Assembly: GCA_963930775.1 (NCBI GenBank)
Contig: OZ005691.1
Location: 9,483,000 to 9,546,999 of the forward strand
Length of the DNA: 64,000 bases
Origin: Cliona cf. orientalis
Taxonomy: Eukaryota > Porifera > Demospongiae > Clionaida > Clionaidae
Direction of reading: 5' to 3'
A program made the translations under genes and the position numbers. Below the pieces are notes generated by a model. That model was not told the origin of the DNA. It saw only the letters and a list, made by a program, of their open reading frames with translations, and ran no database searches. Below, piece by piece: positions 12,620 to 23,730 of the stretch (the first letter of the stretch is position 1; the number at the start of each line of letters is the position of its first letter).

Positions 12620-14150
12620 TTACTAAATAATTTATTTTGTCAACAGTGGCACCCATAATCATTCCACGTATGTACACCCCTACCTGTTGGTTCAGCAGAT
12701 TGAAACCTTCCCGCTATACAGTCTAGTACATGTACATGTATATACATATCTCTATATCTCATCTTACCCTGAGCCTTGATATTCCCGACTTCAATGGTGG
12801 AAGGCACTTTGCCATTCTTCAGTGATGTCATATTACGTACGACATTAGCCAGCTCCATGCGTAGCTTGGCGTCTGGAATAGGCTCGTTCTGTGGCTCAGA
12901 GAAACGCACTGTTGCATTGACCAGGTTGTAGAGGTGGCCTTGGACATCTTTGAGTTGGACTATATGTGCATGTGTAAGGGGAGGGAAGGAGGAATTAGTG
13001 TACATGTACAAGAAGAGGACGACTACTTTAAGGAAGAGGTAAGAACGGCGGAGACAGAGGGTGAAGAGAGAACGAGAGAGAGAGAGAGAGGAGAGGGTGA
13101 GAGTAAGAGAGGAAAGGGAGGGAGGAAGTAAGGGAACAAGAGAAAGAGAAAAATTATTCACTCTGACATGTACTTAACAAGATACTGTAATGCACATGTA
13201 CATGTACGTACATCTGCGCATGCTCCTCACATGTACTCATTAACTAGTTCACATTACACCGCTCTACACTGACCACGTTTATTTATAGCCCTAAGGCCCA
13301 CTAATCCCTAAAGTATGTCACCTTTCTTCATAAAAAGCCAGCCCATTGTTTCACCATACAAAGCAATCGTGAGAACATGTATATACATAATTCTATGCAC
13401 ATTCACACATACATGTATACATATACTATGGATATTTAATGAAAATAGCATAGAAAGAATGGTATGGTATGCCAATATGCAGTCACTAGGACATAACAAA
13501 TTGCAATGGCTATGAAAACATGCATGCACGGTATACAAGTCTAGCACCGAATGGAAGGTGCACACTAATTAGAATAAAATCATATACAAATTCTTGTACA
13601 TTCTCACTACTACTATACATTATTATACGCTCTACACTTCATTTAACCCAGTTAAACATGATACCATATAGATACACTAGATAAATAGCTTAATGGCCAT
13701 ACTTACTTTTATCGCTGACTACACTAAACACAGTGTCTAGAGTGCCGGCAAATTTATGTACAAATTTATATTGCCATATGCAGGAGGGGGCGGGGACTAG
13801 GGCTACGTAAGAGTACAGTATTTTATATGGACTTACCGGCACTATAACGCTTAAATTGCGGTGCCGGTACCGGCACTGTAGACACAGCGTACACTAAAAG
13901 GTCGTAGGAGGTCGGGAAACGTCAGATGGTTCTTTTTGCAAATCTGCTCGGCATCCTCGCTGCAGCGTGTAGCTATCTGGAGGGCATAGGTCAGCTTGAC
14001 CAGGAACTCCACACTGCGTGTAGACTGTGCCATGAGCAGAAAACAGTCACATAGGCACTGCAGCAGCTGCTTTAATAGTAGTTCTTTGGCCTTTCAAAAG
14101 TGACTGACAAGTGGCCTAGGAGGCTTGATGGAGTACTGTCCACTGGTTTA
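12620..14150 (-). pseudogene. TRAPPC8 fragment from the tandem duplication
   Basis: Second copy of the TRAPPC8 5' region. It keeps the last bases of exon 6 (about 12690), then jumps by an internal deletion (copy-1 positions about 4333-6870) to exon 2 (about 12770-12957) and exon 1 (ending about 14030). Exon 1 is split by a transposon insertion at 13739-13890, and exons 3-5 and 7 onward are missing. It cannot make TRAPPC8. Its left boundary is fused to exon 4 of VAP copy 1. Confidence 0.85.
13731..13898. mobile_element. hAT-like MITE with 8-bp target duplication
   Basis: The element (13739-13890) starts CACAGTGTCTAGAGTGCCGG and ends CCGGCACTGTAGACACAG plus a few bases. It is flanked on both sides by ACACTAAA (13731-13738 and 13891-13898). 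The undisturbed paralogous exon reads ACGCTAAAAGG once, confirming an insertion. An 8-bp duplication is the hallmark of hAT transposases. It interrupts exon 1 of the TRAPPC8 pseudogene. Confidence 0.8.
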
Positions 14151-14736
14151 GTACACTCTCTGACACGATAGTTCAATCTTTAATAGACTTAGAAAAGACT
14201 TGAGGATTGATTCCAAGTATTCTCCTCTCCTCCCTAGCCAGATGTTCTCAAGACAGCTCGGTGGTCTGGCGCACAAGTTGGTCCAACAGGACGAGAGAGC
14301 AGCCTTCCTGCCTGCAATCGTCTGTGGCACTCAGGGCGGCTACCTTGCAGTAGATCCCAGACCTAGCGCAGCAGGTTAGCTCTAGCTTGGATACACGCTG
14401 AACTGCAATGGAGACCACCTCCCATAAAACTCGTGTATACACACGTATGGAGTCTCGTGACCAGTCACGTGTTCATTTTTGCCAGTTTCTACAGCGCATC
14501 ACGAAGAGGAATAGTTTGTCCAAGCTACTGAAGCGTGCGACGTGTCTGCTGGAAGGATACTGGACCATCACTACAAAACCTAAACCCTACTCTTCTTTTC
14601 TCTCTGTCTCTCTTTCTCTCCGCGGAGCCCATTGCAACGTGTAAAAAAAGGCACCTTGCGTAGGGGCTGTATCGTCATTTATTCTTCTACTGCTAAGATC
14701 TCTATTTTTGGCTCTACCGGAAAGATACTGGTTAAA

Positions 14737-16168
14737 ATGTCTGGAGAGGACAAGAAGGCTCAACAAATACTCGAGCTAAACCCCTCGACCGACCTGGAAT
14801 TCAAAGGTGGGCATTAATTAGAATAAGTCTCACTCTGGTTGCTGGAGTACCCAAGATGCACTAGGTCTAAAGAGACAATTGTTTTGCACATGAATGCATT
14901 CTAGTATATATTAAATTAAGTACACCCACCAGCCATTCTCTACCAATTTGTCTCTCAACATTGACTTAATGTACATTGAAATGTAAATAGTTTGCTGGCG
15001 ACAAGATATATTTTTTAAAAGTATGCTAACATTGTACATGTAACTACTAAGTGATGTATTGTTGATCACATATGCTTAATTCATATTTAAGTGCTGTACG
15101 TACATGCACGTTGTTGGCTAGATTGCAGATTTATTGACCGAAAGTGCTCTGTACTCCAAATTGTTCTACCACACGATATAGTATTTTTAATATCATGGCT
15201 ACTCTGTTTCAATTTGTGAGAAAAATAAAAGTATATGTACATGTGTACGTATAACGTATGTGAGCCTATTCCAAAAGCATAGATAAACGTCATCCGTACA
15301 CACAAAGCCGCCAGTCCATTGCTGAATACCTCGACATTAGCCAAATAAGGTCGCTGAAGTTGATTGTATTAGTACGCACGTTTACAATAGGTGGCTTATA
15401 TTTATTAGTGTGCTTGGAAGGTAGGAGTATGTGACAGAATATAACGTGGACTTGGATGCCTGGCAGAATTTATTTCAGGAGGCAGTGGGTGCTTTACCCC
15501 CCCCCCCCCTTTAGGTAATGGTTTCCATACCTTAGTCCCCCCACCCCCAAAAGTTTTGAATAAAGTGTTTCGCCAACTCTCAAAATAAACATGATATGAG
15601 GGGAGAAGGAAGAAAGGAGAAAGATAGAGAGGGGTTTATTACAAGCGTGTTCAAGCAGAATAAGCTACATGTAATACAAATATATACATTTAAACTAGCA
15701 CACGTGTTCGCTTTAAAGACGCACCTGATTGACCACACAATATACATAGAATACAGACTTATGGTATACTGTTTGTGTGTGTGTATGAGTAATCTCAGGA
15801 AGTGTAGATAGTAATACATACACATATTGATATTCAACCCCGGCCCGTGTGTGCCCCGTGATGCAATGATTTTCTTTTATCCTAAAATAGGCTGGATGCA
15901 TAATATATCCACCAAATTAGTTTATAAGTTACATGTACATGTAAATAGGCTTCGTGGATTTCTTGTGTTGCATGAGTGTTGAAGAGATTTTTTACATGAG
16001 CACTCAATAACATTTAGGAGTACAAGTGTTGGTAGAATGTACATGTGTTTATTGATAGTTTGTTGGGATTGTGTACAGTTTGCTATTTCACAGTTTTACG
16101 CCAAGTATGCAAATATTTGGAGACAGAGATGGCAGTTGACATTACTCATTCTCTACTCCCTCCGCTCT

Positions 16169-16212
<44 letters not shown>

Positions 16213-19171
16213 ACATCCTCCAGGTCCATTCTCAGATGTGGTGACCTCTCACCTCCATCTTCGAAATCCCACCAATGACACTGTTATCTTTAAAGTTAAG
16301 ACCACTGCCCCACGGCAGTACTGTGTCCGGCCAAACAGCGGCGTCTTAGGCCCTCAAGAAGATACCAGCATCTCAGGTAAATAGCTATATGTAGTAACTA
16401 TTGTGTGTGTAGTAGGACCCCCTGTTACATGTATACCGTACAGCTGGAAAATTTGGCGATTTGGCGGTCTATATTACAGCCGCCAAATTAAAATCCGCCA
16501 AAATTTCCTACCGAACCGCCAAATTTAAATCCGCTAATATTCTTGCAATAGCAATTTTGGGCTCGACCGCCAAATTTAATTCCCACTATACAGTATATAT
16601 TGCACCAAGATTTCTAATGTATAGTGGTTTCTATAGTGCTGATCCTTTTCTCTCTCTTCCCTCCCTCCCTCCCTTTCTCTCCCAAACAGTAATGCTTCAG
16701 CCATTTGATCCTAACTCTGCTGATAAGAACAAGCACAAGTTCATGGTCCAGACCATGTTTGCCCCTCCAGACTTTCAATCAGACCAGCTTGACATCGTCG
16801 TAAGTGCTCAAACCCAAATTAGCCACATAATAATACCAATAATTATTGTATGTATTTGTCTTGGTTTGTGAGGCTAAGAGACAATAGTAGATTACGTAAA
16901 GGTCAGAGGTCACTAGTCAGCATAGACAATGACTTACTCCGGTCCATGCCCTAGTGAAATTCATTTCTGGACTACATGTATGTATATCTTTGTGCATTGA
17001 GCTGTGTGAGTATGAATTTTATTTGAATGGCTGATTAGAAAGTCCAGCAATAGTACTTTTTACTGTAATGTTGTCCCTAAATTTTTTGGAATTGCATGTA
17101 TATATATAATTATGTTTACCTAATTTTCCTATCTGCAGTGGAAATCAGCTCCGAAAAGCAAGTTGATGGACTCTAAGCTTCGGTGTGTGTTCGTGGAGGG
17201 AGAGCCAACAGAACAGGCGGAGCAGGAGAGCACACTGCTCGCGTCTGACACACAAGAGAGGGTAAGACCCTACTAGTTAGGGGGTTTAATTACTGCACAC
17301 TGCTCACGTCCGACACACAAGAGAGGGTAAGACCCTACTAGACAGAAGGCTTATTGATTTGTGAGAGGGGGGGCGTCCTTAAAAATTGGCTTTCCCTCTT
17401 TAGTAAGTGGTTTGGGGAAACCCCTGATGATGTGATTTACTGGAAAGAACCTGAACCCCTCCCACATTAGTAGATCCCTGTAAGAAAAAAAAATTATTAT
17501 TCACTTTTTGTCCCCCACCCCCAAATCACCATCACGTTCAGACTCCTGTGGAAGAGGAGGAGGCATTCAAGAGTGTGATTGTACCAAACCCTCAGCCTGT
17601 CCGAACTGAGGTAAGCAGTACAACTTTATATCACCGCACATTTAACGTGTTCTAATTGTGTGCCGTATAGCCGGAAATATTGGTGGGGAATTAAATTTGG
17701 CGGTTGAGCCCAAAACTGCTATTGCAAGAAGGAAGGAAATTTTGACGAATTTTAATTTGGCGGTTGTAATATAGACCGCCAAACCACAAAATTTTCCGGC
17801 TATACGGTATGTTAGTGCATCAGTGGATGTCAAAAGATATTAGGTCCCTATAGTTGCACTAGTACATGTGCATACATCTTAAGTTCAGATAGGAGGGGCT
17901 CATCTAAATTTTTGTAGGGATGGGGGGAGGGACCTAATGTCCCCGCCCGGTGAAACCCTGGACAGGGCTTATGTGTAGTAAATCATTTGTTGTCGTGGAA
18001 ATTAACGTCTGTGCCATTTATACTTTTTTGTTTGTTATAGGAGACGCCGAAGGCTCCTGCGTCGTCAGTTGAGCAGCCAACTGCTGGGTCCACCCCAGCA
18101 CATCCTGGAGTTAGGAGGGTAAGAGCATTTTGTGAAACAGGATGTGATTTTTTTATGGACTGTGGTGCTAGCTTCATGTTAGGTGTTTTATACCTGAATG
18201 TGTCTGTAGAGCCATAAAACCACTAAGATTGTCTGTTTAATGTCCATCCATGAAGTTCTTGAGTGATATTGTATTCCCCAAAAAGTTCATATTTCTACCG
18301 TTCTTGTTTCAATATTAGATGGTACTACTTTTAAGTTCATTGTATTATTGGTCCCTCCCCCCAAAAACACACACAAACATTCTTACCATAGAATGATGTT
18401 GAAAAGGAGACTACAGAATCGGTAAGTATCTAATAATTATCTCTCTCTACTAAGTGGCCTCGGTTTACTAGATACACGCATCTCCCTGTGCACACACACA
18501 CACGCACACACACACACGGCATGTACCTTCTGGCCTTGTGTTTTACAGAAGCTCAGAAACCTCCAAGATAAAGTGGACAAACTCTCTTCTGAAAACACAC
18601 AATTGAAGGTACATGCTGTGTACAGTGAAATTCTGCCTGCTTCCTGAGAATCAGTGAAATATTAGCACTTTCTTGATTATTTTAGGTGTATATTCTTTCT
18701 ACCACAAATCTGGAAATTTTTGTTGTAAAAATATTTTCGTAGTCAATGGCGGTTACGAAAATTAGCAAGCACTATTAACGCTAATGTGGTAAGGGGTCAT
18801 TTCTACGAAATTTTTTTACACGAAAATTTATCATACGAAAGTTTCTTTACACAAAAATTTCTAGATCTACGGTACATGGTTAGGTATGGGCATGCTGCTT
18901 GATTACAGGAGTTTTTGCCTTCACCTTACTAATTATTGTGTTGGTCAATCTGCAAAAATTATCTTGTTTCTTTCTCTCCCCTCCTCAGAGTGAAACCAGC
19001 AGGCTAAGGCAGCGACTGACTACCACTGGAGCAGCAGCAACATCAAGCCAGATCAGCAGGCCTGGAAAAACCACACCCCCTCAGCAAAGCTCCTCCCCCC
19101 TGAGCCTCATAGCAATTGTGTTGATATTAGTTGCCATTATACTTGGGTACTTGGTAGGAAAATGGCTTTAG
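14737..19171 (+). CDS. VAMP-associated protein (VAP), complete
   Basis: Tail-anchored ER protein whose MSP domain binds FFAT-motif lipid-transfer proteins at membrane contact sites. Exons 14737-14806, 16224-16376, 16690-16799, 17139-17261, 17542-17610, 18041-18118, 18392-18421, 18549-18608 and 18989-19171 give 291 aa. The MSP domain (about residues 10-130) contains [37 protein letters not shown] and MDSKLRCVF, almost identical to the vertebrate signature. Next come an acidic linker (TPVEEEEAF), a short coiled coil ([20 protein letters not shown]) and a C-terminal membrane helix ([22 protein letters not shown]). The ATG context is duplicated from copy 1. AATAAA at 19434 is a plausible poly(A) signal. 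Animals have VAPA and VAPB; I do not assign one. This is the only copy here able to make a membrane-anchored VAP. Confidence 0.95.
16434..16594. repeat. MITE, TAGCCGGAAA family, copy 2
   Basis: Starts TACCGTACAGCTGGAAAATT and carries the AACCGCCAAATTTAAATCCG block. The right end is damaged (CCCACTATACAGTATA). It lies in intron 2 of the full VAP gene and was inherited with the duplication from the same ancestor as 10540-10742. Confidence 0.7.
17225..17345. repeat. Tandem duplication of the VAP exon 4 end and its donor
   Basis: The end of exon 4 plus donor (GCACACTGCTCGCGTCTGAC ... AGAGGGTAAGACCCTACTAG) is repeated about 70 bp downstream, with two base changes at the start (CACGTCCGAC). The second copy contains an identical AGAGAGGGTAAGACC donor, giving an extra possible 5' splice site. 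Confidence 0.8.
17662..17809. repeat. MITE, TAGCCGGAAA family, copy 3
   Basis: Starts GCCGTATAGCCGGAAATATT and ends AATTTTCCGGCTATACGGTA, with opposing GGCGGT and ACCGCC blocks. It is in VAP intron 5; the duplicated VAP segment at 22.4 kb retains its right half (to 22513). Confidence 0.8.
18700..18874. repeat. MITE in VAP intron 8
   Basis: Ends TACCACAAATCTGGAAATTT and AAATTTCTAGATCTACGGTA. The paralogous intron at about 23665 lacks it, reading from TTTTAGGCCTACTTACTGC straight into CATGGTTAGG, so this site has a natural empty counterpart. Confidence 0.7.
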
Positions 19172-20340
19172 CTCGAGCAAAACTTTGCTGCCTAACTCAC
19201 AGATGTTTATATAGAAAAGAATTAAAGAAAGAGGGAGAGAGATATAGACTTGGTGATCGTTTGTGTAACCCTGTTGTAATTATTATTAATGTGCAGTATG
19301 TACTGTTAAGTGGTTATAATAAGTTTTTGTTTCCTGCCTGGCCACTGTCGTTTATCTGCTGGCTTGTGCACAGCATTGATTGTATTGTAACAGGAGGATT
19401 TGCATGATCGAGAAGGATGTTATAGGGCCAACTAATAAATTAATGACTGCTGGGGACTGACCCTTAGCTCTGTTCACTAATTAACTGCTGAACAGTGACC
19501 ATTATTACCGGCCGGGGTATTGAGGTGCCAGCACTCAGGGTTTACTGCATCCAAGAGTATACTCTTGCTGCATCAGGCCCGTGTCTAATATTTACCCTAT
19601 TCGCTAGACGACCTTTACCTACTCCATGAGAATGAACGTTGGTAATGGTCGTCGGATATAAAAAAATTTTTGGAAAAATTATGCACCACTACCCCCCTCT
19701 ATCCCGGGCACTATATGTAGGAGGCAACACAGGGGGATTGACATAGAAAACCAAGCCCAGACAGGGGCATTTGACATGCATGTATTCGATATTAATTAAT
19801 ATTAAATTTTGTCAAATCCCCTATCATTTCCCCAAGTTTACTACGAACACCATCTTCACATATCTCCAGCTTCTCCAGCACAACAGGTGACTATGATTAA
19901 CTCGTCAACTTCCCGTAAGGTGGGGCAAAGCCTCGCGAGACTAAACTGATCCCCACTCTAGCTATCCCCATGCGTCCAGAATAACCTGGCTGACTCCCAT
20001 TTGGGGGAGGTTTTTGGGGGTACTTTATGTGATCATGGAAAGGAATGCACAGGGTGCTCCACCATCCTCACCCCACCTATGTAGTCCATTGTGCTCTATG
20101 CCATATCTTTGTAAAGCTGTAATAATAAAATTATTATGATGTTACTTATTGAATTTTGTTTCATAAAACACTGGCATGCATGCATTCTTGGTTGACAAAG
20201 CGGGACATATCCAATATTGGGACTGTCCCGCCAGTTTCGGGACAGTTGGCAACTAATATGACGTTATATTCGATTAAGTACGATATTATTCTAAAATTAT
20301 GTCGGCATAATTAGGACAAGCCAATTAAGTCAGGACCATG
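19172..20340. other. Intergenic region between VAP and the secreted-protein gene
   Basis: It holds the VAP 3' UTR and a short imperfect stem (GACGACCTTTACC near 19607, GGTAATGGTCGTC to 19653). That stem also occurs at 37908 and 61756. I see no ORF with coding character. Confidence 0.6.
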
Positions 20341-20349
20341 GTATAAAAG
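20341..20349 (+). promoter_or_regulatory. TATA box of the secreted-protein gene
   Basis: GTATAAAAGG lies about 70 bp before the start codon at 20414, the usual spacing for a TATA box plus a 40-nt leader. Confidence 0.7.
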
Positions 20350-20413
20350 GAGAGAATTTGCGTGTGTAGTCTATACACATTGGAGAACTCACATAAACAT
20401 CAATTTTGTAACA

Positions 20414-21238
20414 ATGCTCAAGTGTCGAAATATGATCATCAATGTGATACTGGCCGGACTTTGTATTGCAGCCACTGTGATTGAGGGGCAGAGAGAAATT
20501 TCTCCAGTGATAATACCTGGTACAAATGATGGATGCCCATCTGATGACAGCAGGCAAGCTTCTCGCAGCTTCTTGCAAAATGCAACACGTGAGATCATCA
20601 ACTTGAACACTCTTACCAATCCAATTTGTGGCCCTGGATTTTGGAGAAGGGTGTTCTACTTGAATGCCAGTAGATCTGATCAGTCATGCCCTGGTGATTG
20701 GAATCTAGTCACTAGTCCAGACAGAGGATGTGTTGGAGCCGATTCATCTTGCCGCTCTGTTTTTAGTGACGACAATCATGTTGCATTTAACAAGGTGTGT
20801 GGAAGGATCATTGGAGAGGGTATGTCGACACCGGATGCCTTCTTCCGGTCCAGTCCCACCATTGAAGATAATTATTTAGATGGAGTGAGTATAACACATG
20901 GAGCTTCTGGATCACGCACACATATCTGGTCCTTTGGAGCTGGACATCAAGGGAGTTGTCCTTGTGATAATAACATCAATCCTAATATAGCACTGCCTCC
21001 ACCACCTGAAATAGGTAACAACTACTTCTGTGACAGAGCTGATGAAATCGACAGGCTCATTTGGACTGGAGAAAACTGTTCAAACAATAATCCATGCTGC
21101 TCATTACACAACCCTCCATATTTCAGTGTACAGCTACCAGCAGCAACCACCGACAGGATTGAGCTACGAATCTGCAGTGATCAACACCACAGTGATGAAA
21201 CTGTGCTGGTCTTGTTTGTAGAGATTTATGTGCAGTAA
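20414..21238 (+). CDS. Secreted cysteine-rich protein, single exon
   Basis: 274 aa without introns. Residues 1-26 form a signal peptide (hydrophobic IINVILAGLCIAAT, cut near EGQ). The mature part has about 16 cysteines in pairs and triplets (NPICGPGFW, DQSCPGDW, SCPCDN, NPCCSLHNPPYFSVQLP) and N-glycosylation sites (NAT, NAS, NCS). A short proline run (LPPPPEIG) separates two halves. The C-terminal half ends DRIELRICSDQ...VLVLFVEIYVQ, consistent with a beta-rich extracellular module. I recall this layout from lineage-expanded secreted proteins of sponges and cnidarians but cannot name a domain. Its own TATA box (20341) and an AATAAA near 21364 mark a compact, probably inducible gene. It has no paralogue in this window. 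Confidence 0.85.
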   Translation: MLKCRNMIINVILAGLCIAATVIEGQREISPVIIPGTNDGCPSDDSRQASRSFLQNATREIINLNTLTNPICGPGFWRRVFYLNASRSDQSCPGDWNLVTSPDRGCVGADSSCRSVFSDDNHVAFNKVCGRIIGEGMSTPDAFFRSSPTIEDNYLDGVSITHGASGSRTHIWSFGAGHQGSCPCDNNINPNIALPPPPEIGNNYFCDRADEIDRLIWTGENCSNNNPCCSLHNPPYFSVQLPAATTDRIELRICSDQHHSDETVLVLFVEIYVQ

Positions 21239-22412
21239 TTAATCCTCTGCAGTAACTAGTTGGACTCTTGAATCATTTATCATTGAATACACTGTAGATT
21301 GGCATTAAATTATATAGCATATTCAGTCTGTGCTGCACGTAGCTAATACATAATAATTATAGTGAATAAACGAAAAAAAATTGAAAATTGCCCATTATGT
21401 TTTGATTACAAGTCAAGTTTGTAATAATTTTTGTGCCTGTACCACATAGTACATCCATTACTAGGTCTCACATAATTTTGTAATTGTTTAAGTTAATGTA
21501 ATGATGGCAAAAAACTTTCAGCTGTGGTCAAGTCTCTCTCCTTGTGCAAAAAAATACAAGAAAGACTTGCATGCATGATTTGTCCATTCAAGGCATATAA
21601 TATAATTATAGTAAATTATGAGATTATAATTTAAAATTGATGGATAAGAGGGGAGCATATGCAAGTTGTTAAGCTTCTTGACTATGGCGATAGCGTGACT
21701 TAACGTATAAATAGAACGTTGTGTGTTGCGCGCTATATACGTTATGTCTCTGGCTTGTATGCATGCGTGGCATTATACAGTGCTTGAACCCAAGTGAGTT
21801 GCGATACATGCAATATTGCTCAGTGTAGCTACTTCAGTCTTGTGCCAAGGCTTTGCATCATAGTCCTTCAAGTTAAGATGTGGCTAGCTAAGTCCCCAAG
21901 AATTGGAGGTTAGGCTACAGTGATCGAGGGAAGTTGAGTTGATGTCAACACCACAGTGTGGAGTTCGAGGAAATCTCATTGTCTGAATATTCCAAATTCC
22001 TAATTGTAAACAACTTAATTTGCATTTTCTGGAACAGTAGTTAATCATGCAGAGGAGTCAGATACAATCATAGAATTCAATATAACTATATTATACATTA
22101 AAAGTGTGTATATATACCTTAGGTTTAACCAGCCATTAAGAATAATTTATCCTCCTCTGCATGTATTCATACACTCTGCTTACTGAAAAATAAACAGTAA
22201 CCAGTGAGTCTCCAATGAACTTTGTTATGTCGAAATGAAATTGAGATAACCAATAATTATTGGATTGAAATGACTGTTTATTTTTTACAGTGCGCGCGCG
22301 TGCGCGCGTGCATGCATGCATGCATGCATGCAATTGCTACTGGACTGAATTACTGCTGATTGTTCTGTACCTTAACTTGTAGCTGCTGCCAATTGCCATA
22401 CATATAATATAT
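21239..22412. other. Intergenic, AT-rich, no gene seen
   Basis: It contains the poly(A) signal at 21364 and a (TGCGCG)/(TGCATGCA) simple repeat at 22290-22332. No convincing coding frame. Confidence 0.5.
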
Positions 22413-23730
22413 ATGTGAGTAGGAAATTTTGGCAGATTTTAATTTGGCGGTTGTAATATAGACTGCCAAACCGCCAAATTTAATTCCCCGCCAAATTTTC
22501 CGGTTATATGGTATGTTAGTGCATCAGTGGAGGTCAATCAAAAGATGTTGGGGCCCTATAGTTGCACCAATACATGTGCATGCATCTTAAATTCAGACAG
22601 GAGGGGCTCATCTAATTTTTGTAGGGATGGGGGGAGGGACCTAATGCCCCTGGTGAAACCCTGGACAGGGCTTATGTGTAGCAAATTATTTGTTGTGCAG
22701 CAAATTAATGTCTGTGCCATTTATACTTTTTTATTATAGGAGATGCCGAAGGCTCCTGCGTCGTCAGTTGAGCAGCCCACAGCTGGATCCACTCCGGGCC
22801 TGCTCATCCTGGAGTAAGGAGGGTAAGAGCAAACTTTTCGTGAAGCACGAAGTAATTTAATTGCTAGCTAGCTTCATGTTTGGTAGTCTAACCCGCTCTG
22901 CCATTTTGCCCTCCACCACTCCGGGACCCTTGAAAGAAATAAATACAATTATCTTAGAGTCACAGAACCACCGAGTTTGTCTCCTTAAAAGAGTTACTGT
23001 TCGTCCATAGAGTTTTATTTAAAAAATGTGTAACGTGCATCTAGCTACTTGGAAACTGGTGAGGGTGCCACCTACATGTAGTCTAGAAACATATTACCGT
23101 TCTTAATTGTTTCAATACTTTTGGTGCAATCCTTACTTCTCACTTGTGCTATAATATTCGTTGTATTATGGTTCTCTCCCTCCCTCTCCTCACACACACA
23201 CTCACTATAGAATGATGTTGAAAAGGAGACTACAGAATCGGTAAGTATCTAATAATTATCTCTCTCTATATACCAAGTGGCCTTGGTTCATAAGATGCAT
23301 ACATCTCCCTGTACACACACACACACACACACATGGCATGTACCTTCTGGCCTTGTGTTTTACAGAAGCTCAGAAATCTCCAGGATAAAGTGGACAAACT
23401 CTCTTCTGAAAACACACAATTGAAGGTACATGCTGTGTACAGTGAAGCACGTATTCTGCCTGCTTCCTGAGAATCAGTGAAATATTAAGCACTTTCTTGA
23501 TATTTTAGGCGTACCGTAGTAGCTATCTCAGGCAAGCGCATGTACCTCACTTCTAGGGAATAAGCGCCCATGCGGGCCAAAAGTGCAGTGTATGTTTAAG
23601 CGCACGGGACACTATGGTACTTCCTACGTGAGGTAACTTATTAGCCCTTTCTTGATTATTTTAGGCCTACTTACTGCATGGTTAGGTATGGGCATGCTGC
23701 TTGATTACAGGAGTTTTTGCCTTCACCTTA
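22413..23730 (+). pseudogene. Third, partial VAP copy (exons 6-8)
   Basis: Matches the full VAP gene from intron 5 (including half of its MITE) to intron 8. Exon 6 (from 22740) starts [19 protein letters not shown], then an altered stretch (GGGCCTGCT) shifts the frame to a stop. Exons 7 ([10 protein letters not shown], about 23211-23240) and 8 ([12 protein letters not shown], about 23366-23425) are intact. There is no MSP exon and no anchor exon. The homology stops exactly at the terminus of the TTAA-flanked element at 23732. Confidence 0.85.
23512..23619. repeat. MITE, GTGTCCC/AAGCGCCCATG family, copy 2
   Basis: Starts TACCGTAGTAGC, ends GGGACACTATGGTA. It sits in intron 8 of the third VAP copy; the full VAP gene lacks it at the matching place. 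The duplication around it (CTTTCTTGATTATTTTAGG on both sides) suggests local rearrangement. Confidence 0.65.
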
